Shown here in pieces: positions 37,398-46,173 of a stretch of DNA of 64,000 bases; position 1 is the first letter of the stretch, and the number at the start of each line of letters is the position of its first letter. The notes under the pieces were generated by a model. That model was not told the origin of the DNA and ran no database searches. It saw only the letters and a list, made by a program, of their open reading frames with translations. The position numbers were made by a program, and so were the translations under genes. The DNA is from Desmonostoc muscorum LEGE 12446 (GTDB lineage Bacteria; Cyanobacteriota; Cyanobacteriia; Cyanobacteriales; Nostocaceae), in assembly GCF_015207005.2 (NCBI RefSeq), contig NZ_JADEXS020000001.1:7401001-7465000 (forward strand), given 5' to 3'.

Positions 37398-38000
37398 ATG
37401 AGTCTGAGAATTTACGGGAATCGCCAGCTAAAAACTTTACCAGGTAAAGAGACTAGACCTACCAGTGCTAGAGTCAGGGAGGCAGTCTTTAATATTTGGC
37501 AGGGAAAAATTCCAGGTTGCTACTGGCTAGATTTGTGCGCCGGTACTGGTTCAATGGGCGCAGAGGCTTTGTGTAGAGGAGCCAGTTTAGTAGTTGGAAT
37601 CGAAAAATCGAGCCGAGCCTGTGCCACTATTGAGCAAAATTGGCAGCAGGTAGCTAATGCCGAACAAAAATTTCGGCTATTGCGGGGAGATATTCTTGGG
37701 CAGTTAAAGACGTTATCAGGTAAACAATTTCACAGAATCTACTTCGATCCGCCTTATGCTAGTGGATTGTATGAGCCAGTTTTAGAAGCGATCGCTCACC
37801 ATCAACTTTTAGATCCTAGCGGCGAAATCGCAGTTGAACACGCTTCACAGGGTTGGACATACCCAGAGATTCCCACTTGGGAGATTTGCCGCCAGAAAGT
37901 TTACGGCAACACATCACTTACTTTTTACAGAATTAGAAGTGAGGGAGATGAGGGAGATGAGGGAGATGAGGGAGATGAGGGGGATGGGGAAAAATCCTAA
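37398..38000 (+). CDS. rsmD: 16S rRNA (guanine(966)-N(2))-methyltransferase RsmD
   Basis: RsmD methylates G966 of 16S rRNA using S-adenosylmethionine. Motifs are KTLPGKETRPTSARVREAVF at the N-terminus (the RsmD signature RPT…RVREA…FN), SAM motif I LCAGTGSMGAEALCRG near 48-63, and the catalytic DPPY near 116. The expected C-terminus is near YGNTSLTFYRI. It is extended by about 17 residues, EGDEGDEGDEGDEGDGEK, coded by a 9-bp repeat (GAGGGAGAT) that has run into the gene. The ATG follows a run of GACTAATGACTAATG heptamers. Confidence 0.9.
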   Translation: MSLRIYGNRQLKTLPGKETRPTSARVREAVFNIWQGKIPGCYWLDLCAGTGSMGAEALCRGASLVVGIEKSSRACATIEQNWQQVANAEQKFRLLRGDILGQLKTLSGKQFHRIYFDPPYASGLYEPVLEAIAHHQLLDPSGEIAVEHASQGWTYPEIPTWEICRQKVYGNTSLTFYRIRSEGDEGDEGDEGDEGDGEKS

Positions 38001-38061
38001 CTCCTAACTCCTAACTCCTAACTCCCCATTCCCCACTCCCCACTCCCCACTCACCACTCCC
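38001..38061. repeat. Heptamer runs between convergent rsmD and petG
   Basis: CTAACTCCTAACTCCTAACT and CCCCACTCCCCACTCCCC heptamers fill the short gap between the two stop codons. Confidence 0.8.
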
Positions 38062-38175
38062 TCACCCTCCCAGCTGGTTGGGGCGCTTGTATTGCTTATA
38101 GGCAGCGTAAAATAGTCCGCCGAGGGTGACGAAAACTAGACCAAGGACAATACCTGAGAGCAGGGGTTCAACCAC
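38062..38175 (-). CDS. petG: Cytochrome b6f complex subunit V, PetG
   Basis: This 37-residue single-helix subunit of the thylakoid cytochrome b6f complex is encoded by a frame reading [20 protein letters not shown] then [17 protein letters not shown], which matches PetG along its full length. The start is GTG at 38173-38175, preceded by GGAGA about 8 bp upstream. It is convergent with rsmD (61 bp between stops) and divergent from the cytochrome gene at 38385. It is easily missed because of its size. Confidence 0.95.
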   Translation of the reverse strand: MVEPLLSGIVLGLVFVTLGGLFYAAYKQYKRPNQLGG

Positions 38176-38384
38176 TGTAAATCTCCTATGCAATTATTCA
38201 ATATTTGTTTCCTGTTTTTGATTTTACCAAATTTGGTATGAATCCTGCGTCCTATAAACCTTTGCAAGGACGACTGTCCATATTAAAATAGTCTTCTGTG
38301 CTTGCAGACACAATCAAGAACTTTTAAGCTATGTGTAGGAAATGAAAACTTTTTAGCACACCTAGACTTTATACAGCAAACCTT

Positions 38385-38759
38385 TTGGATAATCAGATTC
38401 CCAAACCCGAAATTTTGATTCAGCGCATCGTTCTATTGACGCTGGCCGTCCTGCTAGCAGTTCCTTTGGGCTTTTTTGGTGTCCACTTGGTTCAAGCCTC
38501 TGATCCTTATGTCAAGAGTGTTTTATCCCTAACAGGAAACCCAATTCAAGGACACGCTATCTTTCAAATTAATTGTGCTGGTTGTCATGGCTTGGAAGCA
38601 GATGGGCGAGTGGGGCCTAGTTTGCAAGCTGTCTCCAAGCACAAATCTCGGTATGGACTGATTCATCAAGTTATTAGTGGCGAAACGCCGCCAATGCCAA
38701 AGTTCCAGCCTAGTGCCCAAGAAATGGCAGACCTTTTGAGCTACTTAGAGTCGTTGTAG
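38385..38759 (+). CDS. cytM: Membrane-anchored c-type cytochrome, CytM-like
   Basis: The 124-residue protein has an uncleaved N-terminal helix (about 14-36; RIVLLTLAVLLAVPLGFFGV) and one haem-binding site, CAGCH (Cys64, Cys67, His68). The likely axial Met is Met104 in ETPPMPKF, and a C-terminal helix DLLSYLESL follows. This layout fits cyanobacterial CytM, a low-abundance electron carrier that affects photosynthetic and respiratory flow. Cytochrome c6 is less likely because the helix is retained. The start appears to be TTG; no ATG exists before the upstream stop at 38343. A strong terminator follows. Confidence 0.75.
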   Translation: MDNQIPKPEILIQRIVLLTLAVLLAVPLGFFGVHLVQASDPYVKSVLSLTGNPIQGHAIFQINCAGCHGLEADGRVGPSLQAVSKHKSRYGLIHQVISGETPPMPKFQPSAQEMADLLSYLESL

Positions 38760-38800
38760 ACTTTAGATTCTTTAGTTGCTCCATACGTAAATCCCTCATA

Positions 38801-38834
38801 GAAAAAGGCAGCATTCAATGTGCTGCCTTTTTCT
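38801..38834 (+). terminator. Rho-independent-type terminator after cytM
   Basis: GAAAAAGGCAGCA pairs with TGCTGCCTTTTTC around a short loop, 41 bp after the cytochrome stop, and ends in a T run. Confidence 0.85.
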
Positions 38835-38884
38835 ATATCTGAAAAATTTTAATAAATCTTAACAAACTAAAAAAAATTGTAGAT

Positions 38885-39151
38885 TAGGACTTACGCAAAA
38901 ACTCTCTGAAACTCTTATTTCTGGGTGCCCTCTGCGTCGCGCCAGTTGCTTCTCCTGTGGTCGCCGCTGCGCGAACAAGTCGGGGAACCCGGACGCCAGT
39001 CGCTCATGGGGGAAACCCCCAGACGCTCGCGGACTCGCTTGCCGCCGGCGCTATCGCCCTTGGCGTCTCCCCTTGGGAGAAGACCGCACTGGCTCCCCAA
39101 CGCACTGGCTTCTCTGTGGTTCGATTTTCCGTTACCTGTGCGTAAGTCCTA
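38885..39151. mobile_element. 267-bp non-autonomous element with ends of the IS at 4494-6860
   Basis: The ends are TAGGACTTACGCA and TGCGTAAGTCCTA, flanked by the 5-bp direct repeat TAGAT (38880-38884 and 39152-39156). The end sequence and 5-bp duplication match the IS4-superfamily element at 4494-6860. The interior is dispersed repeat DNA (GTCGCCGCTGCGCGAAC, GTCGCTCATGGGGGAAACCC, CTCCCCTTGGGAGAAG), with no transposase. Confidence 0.8.
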
Positions 39152-39468
39152 TAGATTTGTAAGAGAAGGGCGCTTGTTCCCAGATATCGCCTTTGAGCGT
39201 TTTTTGGACTACCCATAAAATCGTCAATCAGACGTTGTTATTTAAGTTGGACTTTACTCAATCTTTATCTTTCTTGGGAGCTTTTTCTAAAATGCTCTTT
39301 TATTTAAAGAAATGAGTAAATTTACACTGAGTGCGATCCGAAGACACCCAATTTGCCTATAGACTACTTAAGTGATTTTTCTCAATAAATGCATAAGACT
39401 AGATATTTTTACACAACTTTAACTTGATTTTTCTATACAAATTAAATTTACGGAGAGATAAAAAAGAG
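39152..39468. other. Intergenic leader, no gene seen
   Basis: AT-rich, about 315 bp, ending in CGGAGAGATAAAAAAGAG just before the next ATG, which supplies its ribosome-binding site. No other signal was recognised. Confidence 0.4.
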
Positions 39469-40203
39469 ATGAGTCAAAGTTTAAATATTCAGGAAATTGC
39501 CATTGCGATCGCAGCTAAGCAGCATAATCCCACGATCTTAACTCCAGATTTTCTCAAATATAGTGGCATTGTGCCTAGTGACTGGGAATTAGCTCAAGAA
39601 GCGATTTTGACAAATTCTGCGGCTCAAGTGGTTTTCCAAAAAGGGATCAGCATCACTGCACAACTCAATAGAGTTATTTTCTCAGAGGTGATTGCCACTA
39701 AAGCATACCAAGAAGTGGAAATCCCAGCGATCGCTCGCAAATATCTGGAGACACTGCCGCAAGTAGACTATCACGATCTGTCCATTAACTTCCGGGGACA
39801 TGTCCTTTTTGACCAAGAAAATAACACAGCACGCAACTATATCTTAAAAACGTTGCTCAATCCTGGCCCTTGGCATGAGTTTGGCAAATCTGCTGTGCAA
39901 GCTGCAATGCGATTTGGTTACACCCTAGAAGGAAGGCAGTTGAGTTTGGATATCAACGAAGGAGGGTTACAACTGCCAGATAAAACAGTGCGCCCCATCG
40001 TACTGTTCACAGCGAGTTTTAATCACCAGATTCTTGAACAAGAACAAAATCGGCGTTTAGCGGCACTATCCCAAGTAATTAGCAACTGGCAGACAGACTT
40101 AGAGACTTACAAAGAACTTGTGAACACCAAGTTTCTCAACTCCCCATATCAGATAAATCTACTACCAAATGAGTCTCTAGTCCCAAAAACAACAACTTTC
40201 TGA
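39469..40203 (+). CDS. Cytosolic protein of unknown function
   Basis: The start is the ATG of MSQSLNIQEIAIAIAAKQ, with GGAGAG upstream (244 residues); a longer frame from 39424 adds 15 residues without a ribosome site. The protein has no signal peptide or membrane helix. The N-terminal part NPTILTPDFLKYSGIVPSDW and the FSEVIATKAYQEVEIPAIAR segment resemble proteins of unknown function seen in cyanobacteria and myxobacteria, but I cannot name a family. The following large CARDB gene is 265 bp away. Confidence 0.55.
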   Translation: MSQSLNIQEIAIAIAAKQHNPTILTPDFLKYSGIVPSDWELAQEAILTNSAAQVVFQKGISITAQLNRVIFSEVIATKAYQEVEIPAIARKYLETLPQVDYHDLSINFRGHVLFDQENNTARNYILKTLLNPGPWHEFGKSAVQAAMRFGYTLEGRQLSLDINEGGLQLPDKTVRPIVLFTASFNHQILEQEQNRRLAALSQVISNWQTDLETYKELVNTKFLNSPYQINLLPNESLVPKTTTF

Positions 40204-40240
40204 TCCCTGTGTGAGGACAAATAGATAATTAATGGTTTTA

Positions 40241-40406
40241 AGAGGATGTTTTAAAAGTGGTTGGCTGTGATTTTAGGCACTTCTAGATCCCCCCTAACCC
40301 CCCTTCAAAAGGGGGGAACAGGAATCAAAGTCCCCCAATTTATCGGGGGATTTAGGGGGATCTAGAACGTTTTACTACCAATAAAAGGACTTTTAAAACA
40401 TTCTCT
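40241..40406. repeat. MITE-like inverted-repeat element
   Basis: AGAGGATGTTTTAAAAGT at the left is mirrored by ACTTTTAAAACATTCTCT at the right (one mismatch). Inside are TCTAGATCCCCCCTAACCCC and GGGGGATTTAGGGGGATC complements. Non-coding. Confidence 0.75.
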
Positions 40407-40468
40407 AAGTACCACAAAATTTTCACTTGTCAAGCAAGTAGGCTATTTAAACAATTCAGAGATTATTT

Positions 40469-43400
40469 ATGAACGACATTGACCTAATAATATCTTCTGT
40501 GGTAGCTCCACTAGATGCATTTATAAATCAGACAATACCTGTATCTTGGAGAGTCACAAACCTTGGTACAGATTCTGCTTTAAATAACTGGTATGACGAA
40601 GTTTACGTTTCCGATGACCAGTTTTTAGACTCCAGCGATACTTACTTAACGATTCGCTTCACACAAGGAAACAATACCCCTTTAGCATCTGGGGGTAGTT
40701 ATACAGCTACCCAGAATATTTATATTAACCCCAACATAGCAACAGGCAATCGCTACCTGTTATTTGTGACAGATAGAAGCAACGACCAGGATGAAAGCAA
40801 TGATGATAATAATGTATTTGCCCAAGCCATCACCATCAATCGCTTGGATGTAGATTTAGAAGTTACTCGTGTCGAAGCCCCAACTACTGTTGATATCGGC
40901 TTGCCGATTACGTTGTCTTGGACAGTTACTAACCAAGGTACAGTTTCTACATTACCTAACGAATGGAGTGACATAGTTTACATTTCTGATGATCAGTTTT
41001 TAGACGAGGGCGATAGATATATTACCGTAGGCGGGATCAGGGCAAATGATGGACTAGGATCTCTCGGCAGCTATACGATTATCAAAAACGTCTTGATTCC
41101 CACCACCTACTTAGGCGATCACTACCTGTTATTTGTCACGGATAGAGACAACAACCAGGGTGAAACAAATGAAACCAATAATATCTTTGCCCAAGCCATC
41201 ACCATCAATCCCCCAAATGTAGATTTAGTTATTACTGGTCAAGCCCCAACCACTGCTAACTTAAATGAAATCATTTCCCTGTCTTGGACAGTCAAAAACC
41301 AAGGTACAGGTTATGTCTTTGGTTACTTGTCTGACGGAGTTTACATTTCCGATGACCCGTTTCTCGACGGAAGCGATGTCTTCATCACCAGCTTTAATGC
41401 CGGAGAGAATATCCCTCTAGCACCGGGCAGCAGCTATACAGTTACCCAAGACCTCTTGCTTCCCAGGTTTGTAGGAAGCTTATTTCCTATCGAGATCACA
41501 CCAGGCGATCGCTACTTGTTAATTGTTACGGGTAGCAGCCAGCCTGAAACCAATGAAACGAACAACGTCTTTGCCCAAGCCATCACAATCACTGAGGATA
41601 TAGGAGATGTAGATTTAGTCGTTACAGATGCCCAAGCCCCAACCACTGCTGCTGTCGGTGAGACGATTTCTGTGTCTTGGACAGTCAAAAACCTTGGCAC
41701 AAATCGCGCCTTAGCTAACTGGTATGACTATATTTATATTTCCGATGACCAGTTTTTCGATTCCAGCGACACCCTTCTCCTTGGAAGTTTTGTAGAAGGG
41801 AATGCGTCTCTATCAGCCGGAGGTAGTTATACAGCCACCCTGGACATTGATCTTATTCCCTACATAGCAACAGGAGATGTCTACCTGCTATTTGTTGCTG
41901 ATAGAGATAACAACCAGTCTGAAACCAATGAAACCAACAATGTCTTTGCTAAAGCCATCAACATCGAATGGACTCCCAGTGATGGTGTAGATTTAGCTGT
42001 TACTGATGCCAATGCCCCAACTATTGCTACCTTGGGTGAGACGATTTCTGTGTCTTGGACAGTTACAAGCCTTGGCGCAGATAGTGCTTTCTCTAACTGG
42101 TTTGACTATATTTATATTTCCGATGACCAGTTTTTCGACTCCAACGATACCTATCTCAGCAGTCGCTCAGGAGAAACGCTTTTAGCACCTGGTGATAATT
42201 ATACAGCCACCTTAGACATTGATCTTCCCACTAATCTAGCAAGAGGCGATGTCTACGACGGGCTGCGCCAACGCTACCTGTTATTTGTTGCTGATGGAAA
42301 TAACAAGCAAGTTGAAACAAATCAAACCAACAATGTCTTTGCCAAAGCCATCACTCTCAAGGCTCCAGGAGATGGTGTAGATTTAGTTGTTACTGCTGCC
42401 AATGCCCCAACCAGTGCTACCTTAAATGAGAGAATTTCTGTGTCTTGGACAGTTACAAACCAAGGTACAGATAATGCCTTTTCTTACTGGTCCTGGTCTG
42501 ACTATGTTTACATATCCAATGACCAGTTCTTTGACTCCAACGATAGCTATCTCACCAGTCGCTCAGGACAAAGGCTTTTAGCATCTGGGGCTAGTTATAC
42601 AGCTACCTTGGATATTGATATTCCCAATAACCTAGCAACAGGCGATGTCTACTTGTTATTTGTTACTGATACAGAGAACTACCAGGTTGAAACAAATGAA
42701 ACCAACAATGTCTTTGCCAAAGCCATTACCATAAAAGGTCCAGGAGATGTAGATTTAGTCATTACTGATGTCCAAGCCCCAATCACTGGTATTTTATATG
42801 ATGAAATTTCTGTGTCTTGGACAGTCAAAAACCAAGGTACAGATACTGCCTTTGCTGACTGGTACGACGAAGTTTACATTTCTGATGACCAGTTCTTCGA
42901 CTCCAGCGATAGGTATCTCGAGAGCTTTGAGGCACGAAAAATTACGCCTTTAGCAGCTGGGGGTAGTTACACAACCAACTTGGGCGTTGAACTTCCTTCC
43001 GATCTAGGGACAGGCGATCGCTACCTGTTATTTGTCACAGATCCAGGCAATGAGCAAGGTGAAACAAATGAAACCAACAATGTCTTTGCCAAAGCCATCA
43101 CCATTAATGCCCCAGAAGATGATGGAGGAGATAATGTAGATTTAGTCCTTACTAATGCTCAAGCCCCAACCATTGCTGGCTTAGGTGAAACAATTTCCGT
43201 GTCTTGGACAGTTACAAACCAAGGTACAAATACTGCCTTTTCTAACTGGTATGACAAAGTTTATATTTCCCGCGGCAATTCTTCATCTGTTGAGAGCGAC
43301 AGTCTCCTTTTAAGCGAACGCTCTGTACGCACTAGCATAGCCGGAGGTAGCAGCTATACAATTACCCTGGACATTACTCTTCCTATTGAACCTACCAGAC

Positions 43401-44323
43401 CATACCCCTATGGAGAGGGATCAACAATCAGTATATTAGAACAACAGTACCTATTATTTGTGGCCGATGAAAGCCGCGACCAGAATGAAACAGATGAATT
43501 GAACAATTCATTTATTCTACCCATTACCGTAAAGAAAGCCGTAGATTTAGTCGTTTCTGCTGCCCAAGCCCCAAACACTGCTACCCTGGGTGAGACGATT
43601 TCTGTGTCTTGGACAGTTACTAAGGAAGGTACAAGTCCTGCCCTCGGTAGCTGGAATGATTCTGTTTACATTTCCGAAGACCAATATTTAGACGAAGGCG
43701 ACATCTTTGTCAGCACTCGCTCAGGGGGCAACCTAGCGGCAGGGGCTAGCTATACAGCCACCCAGGACATCACTGTTCCTGTCTGGGGAGACACAGGCGA
43801 TGTCTACCTGTTGTTTGTTGCAGATGACTACGTTTATAAGTACTATACGGAAATTGACAATCAAGGCGAAACGATCAGGGACAATAACGTGCGGGCGGTA
43901 GCAATTAGCCTGTATGCCGAAGATCAAATTTTCAAAGGCACATCTGCTCGTGACACCCTGACTGGTGACGATCGCAGCAATCTCATTACTGGTTTGCAAG
44001 GGGCAGATACCCTCACTGGCGGTGCCGGCAGTGACAAATTTGTGTATACAAGTATCCGCGATGCTGGAGATACAATCACTGATTTTACGGCTGGTACTGA
44101 CAAGATTGACTTGAGCCAACTATTCCAGAGCTTGAGTCTGGGCAGCCTCGACTATGAAAGTGCAACTACCCAAGGCTACCTGAGTTTTGGTACTCATTCA
44201 AGTAATAGTACTGTCTTAGTTGACATAGATGGCACAGCAGGTCGCGGTCGTCCAACACCGTTATTGACTGTTGCTGGTGTATCTGCAAGCACCTTGGCTC
44301 AGTCTGATAACTTCGTGTTCTAA
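40469..44323 (+). CDS. Giant CARDB-repeat protein with C-terminal RTX domain
   Basis: The 1284-residue protein consists of nine tandem CARDB-type immunoglobulin-like domains of about 115-150 residues. Each opens with a VDLV-(V/I)-T-x-(A/V)-x-AP motif and contains ISVSWTVTNQGT, VYISDDQFFDS and YLLFVTD…ETNETNN blocks. The last ~140 residues are an RTX-like module (GTSARDTLTGDDRSNLITG, GADTLTGGAGSDKFVY) with a hemolysin-type end. There is no N-terminal signal peptide, which suits type I secretion through the C-terminus. An adhesive or matrix role is inferred. The domains are similar enough in DNA to recombine. Confidence 0.88.
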   Translation: MNDIDLIISSVVAPLDAFINQTIPVSWRVTNLGTDSALNNWYDEVYVSDDQFLDSSDTYLTIRFTQGNNTPLASGGSYTATQNIYINPNIATGNRYLLFVTDRSNDQDESNDDNNVFAQAITINRLDVDLEVTRVEAPTTVDIGLPITLSWTVTNQGTVSTLPNEWSDIVYISDDQFLDEGDRYITVGGIRANDGLGSLGSYTIIKNVLIPTTYLGDHYLLFVTDRDNNQGETNETNNIFAQAITINPPNVDLVITGQAPTTANLNEIISLSWTVKNQGTGYVFGYLSDGVYISDDPFLDGSDVFITSFNAGENIPLAPGSSYTVTQDLLLPRFVGSLFPIEITPGDRYLLIVTGSSQPETNETNNVFAQAITITEDIGDVDLVVTDAQAPTTAAVGETISVSWTVKNLGTNRALANWYDYIYISDDQFFDSSDTLLLGSFVEGNASLSAGGSYTATLDIDLIPYIATGDVYLLFVADRDNNQSETNETNNVFAKAINIEWTPSDGVDLAVTDANAPTIATLGETISVSWTVTSLGADSAFSNWFDYIYISDDQFFDSNDTYLSSRSGETLLAPGDNYTATLDIDLPTNLARGDVYDGLRQRYLLFVADGNNKQVETNQTNNVFAKAITLKAPGDGVDLVVTAANAPTSATLNERISVSWTVTNQGTDNAFSYWSWSDYVYISNDQFFDSNDSYLTSRSGQRLLASGASYTATLDIDIPNNLATGDVYLLFVTDTENYQVETNETNNVFAKAITIKGPGDVDLVITDVQAPITGILYDEISVSWTVKNQGTDTAFADWYDEVYISDDQFFDSSDRYLESFEARKITPLAAGGSYTTNLGVELPSDLGTGDRYLLFVTDPGNEQGETNETNNVFAKAITINAPEDDGGDNVDLVLTNAQAPTIAGLGETISVSWTVTNQGTNTAFSNWYDKVYISRGNSSSVESDSLLLSERSVRTSIAGGSSYTITLDITLPIEPTRPYPYGEGSTISILEQQYLLFVADESRDQNETDELNNSFILPITVKKAVDLVVSAAQAPNTATLGETISVSWTVTKEGTSPALGSWNDSVYISEDQYLDEGDIFVSTRSGGNLAAGASYTATQDITVPVWGDTGDVYLLFVADDYVYKYYTEIDNQGETIRDNNVRAVAISLYAEDQIFKGTSARDTLTGDDRSNLITGLQGADTLTGGAGSDKFVYTSIRDAGDTITDFTAGTDKIDLSQLFQSLSLGSLDYESATTQGYLSFGTHSSNSTVLVDIDGTAGRGRPTPLLTVAGVSASTLAQSDNFVF

Positions 44324-44393
44324 GTTGCAGTGGCCAGAAGTGTCATTAGTCAGTCAAAATACTCAACTCAAACCTATTTCATCAAAAAATTTC

Positions 44394-45137
44394 ATGAACA
44401 TTTCCACATTCATTAAACATTCAACTTTCAAACTCAGTCTTGTCAGCTTTGCCAGCTTGGGGGGTTTGGCAATTACTACCACCTCCGCCTTAGCTGTTGG
44501 GTTAAACCTGGGCAGTTGGCAACAATTTGGCGATGTCATTACTTCAGGAGGTGGAGCTAATCTGTCCACTGCCAGCTTAGAATTTCCCGATGACGCTCCT
44601 GCTAGTGCTGGTGCTTTCAACTATTCCGGTATAGCCGCAGGTGAGGCAGGTTTTTTCCCAGACTTACAAGACTTTCTCGGCTTGAGCGATCCGTCTGCCT
44701 TAGATATTGAAGGATTTGCATTTGAGGGATCTGCAATCAAAAATACAATTACTGTGGCGGCTGGTGATGCTTTGAGCTTCGACTGGAACTTCCGGACGAA
44801 CGAGACAGTGAACAAGGATTTTGCCTTTTTGTTGGTGGACAACACAGTAATCAAGTTAGCTGACTTCACTGATGCAACCCAAGCTGACAGTCCCTTTCTT
44901 CAACAAACAGGGATTCGTTCCTATACCTTCAGTACTCCTGGAACCTACAGCGTAGCCTTGGGAGTGGTGGATGTGGATGATTATGGAATTACATCAGCTC
45001 TGGAGGTGAAAAACGCCGCAATCAAGCGAGTTCCTGAACCAGCAACTTTTCTGGGAGCGTTGACGGTGTTTGCTTACGGTATCGCTATGCGGCGGCGTTG
45101 TCGGGAAAAAACTGTAGCATCAAACACCGCTTTTTAG
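44394..45137 (+). CDS. PEP-CTERM sorted extracellular protein
   Basis: The start is the ATG of MNISTFIKHSTFKLSLVSFA (247 residues); the longer frame overlaps the previous gene. The signal peptide ends near TTTSALA-VGL. The body is a beta-rich lectin-like domain (ISLNVTLDWQFG-type order: SLEFPDDAPASAGAF, AAGDALSFDWNFRTNE, YSVALGVVDVDDYG), seen in many cyanobacterial PEP-CTERM proteins. The tail is VPEPATFLGALTVFAYGIAM followed by RRRCREK, a typical exosortase target. Confidence 0.75.
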   Translation: MNISTFIKHSTFKLSLVSFASLGGLAITTTSALAVGLNLGSWQQFGDVITSGGGANLSTASLEFPDDAPASAGAFNYSGIAAGEAGFFPDLQDFLGLSDPSALDIEGFAFEGSAIKNTITVAAGDALSFDWNFRTNETVNKDFAFLLVDNTVIKLADFTDATQADSPFLQQTGIRSYTFSTPGTYSVALGVVDVDDYGITSALEVKNAAIKRVPEPATFLGALTVFAYGIAMRRRCREKTVASNTAF

Positions 45138-45375
45138 GCACTTCCCTAAGGGATTGGGGATTGAACTGTTCCCAATCCTTAATCTTTTTTAACTCTGTTT
45201 TCACATGTGGTCGTTTTTAAGTAAAATCTTTTATAAAAACACATATAAACTGTATATTTTAAGTGGCAGCGGTTAGCGTACCTAACTCGGTGGGACTAAA
45301 ACAAAAGTTTCCAGTGAATGGGCTACGGTATAGCTTTTCTGACACACCAGATATTCTTGAGATGCACCAAAGCTA

Positions 45376-46173
45376 ATGACTGAAGCGCTCCAAATCGGTA
45401 ATCGTACAATCACAGCTAGTGAACTGATTTCTTTACTAGCAAGTTACCAAATGCTGCCACAATTGCAGCGAGAATTGATCATCGATGAGGCGATCGAGCA
45501 AAATTCACGCTCCACCAATGTGGCAATAGAGTTTACACCTGAAGAAGTAGCCCAAGCTAAACAGCAGTTTTACGCCGAAAAACAGTTGAAAAATGAAGAA
45601 GACATCCAAGCTTGGATGGCACGTCAAGGTCTGACTTATCAACAACTAGAAGCGATTACCACTCGAAAGCTAAAAATTGAAAAATTTAAGCAAGCTACTT
45701 GGGGTAATAAACTCGAATCTTACTTTTTTCAGTCCAAGTCAAAACTTGACAAAGTAATTTATTCGCTACTGCGAACCCAAGATGTGGGAATTGCTCAAGA
45801 ACTTTACTTTCGTATTCAAGCAAAAGAAAACTCTTTTGCTGACTTGGCGCGGGAATATTCACTCGGGCCAGAAGCCCAAACTGGCGGTTTAGTAGGCCCA
45901 GTTGAACTGAATGCACTACATCCGGTGATGGTGCAAATGCTCTCTAGCAGTCAACCAGGCCAAATATTACCCCCTACCCGCATCGCTGAATGGTTTGTAA
46001 TTTTGCGGCTGGAAAAATTTATCCCGGCACAATTAGATGAATTCATGAAAGCCCGCCTACTGAATGAACTGTTTGAAACTTGGCTACAAGAACAGCAAAA
46101 ACAAATCATGTCTGCACAACAAGAACAGGCTGCAACACAGAAACAGAAAGATGTTGATAATCAATTAACTTAA
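45376..46173 (+). CDS. Parvulin-type peptidylprolyl isomerase
   Basis: The 265-residue protein has a SurA-like N-terminal helical part (SELISLLASYQMLPQLQREL) and a rotamase domain (about 130-225; AQELYFRIQAKENSFADLAREYSLGPEA, then TGGLVGPVELNALHPVM, the parvulin signature G-G-x-x-G). A C-terminal helix and Gln-rich end follow. No signal peptide is visible, as in cytosolic forms linked with type I secretion or peptide maturation in cyanobacteria. It may assist the RTX/CARDB protein upstream; that link is inferred from position only. Its stop overlaps the 3' end of the convergent regulator gene by 4 bp. Confidence 0.8.
   Translation: MTEALQIGNRTITASELISLLASYQMLPQLQRELIIDEAIEQNSRSTNVAIEFTPEEVAQAKQQFYAEKQLKNEEDIQAWMARQGLTYQQLEAITTRKLKIEKFKQATWGNKLESYFFQSKSKLDKVIYSLLRTQDVGIAQELYFRIQAKENSFADLAREYSLGPEAQTGGLVGPVELNALHPVMVQMLSSSQPGQILPPTRIAEWFVILRLEKFIPAQLDEFMKARLLNELFETWLQEQQKQIMSAQQEQAATQKQKDVDNQLT

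Noticed and set aside
38925..39218. Frames through the 267-bp element after cytM
   Set aside because: They read dispersed repeat DNA within a non-autonomous element; no protein family.
44271..44393. Longer start of the second PEP-CTERM gene
   Set aside because: It overlaps the CARDB gene end and hides the signal peptide; the ATG at 44394 is better.
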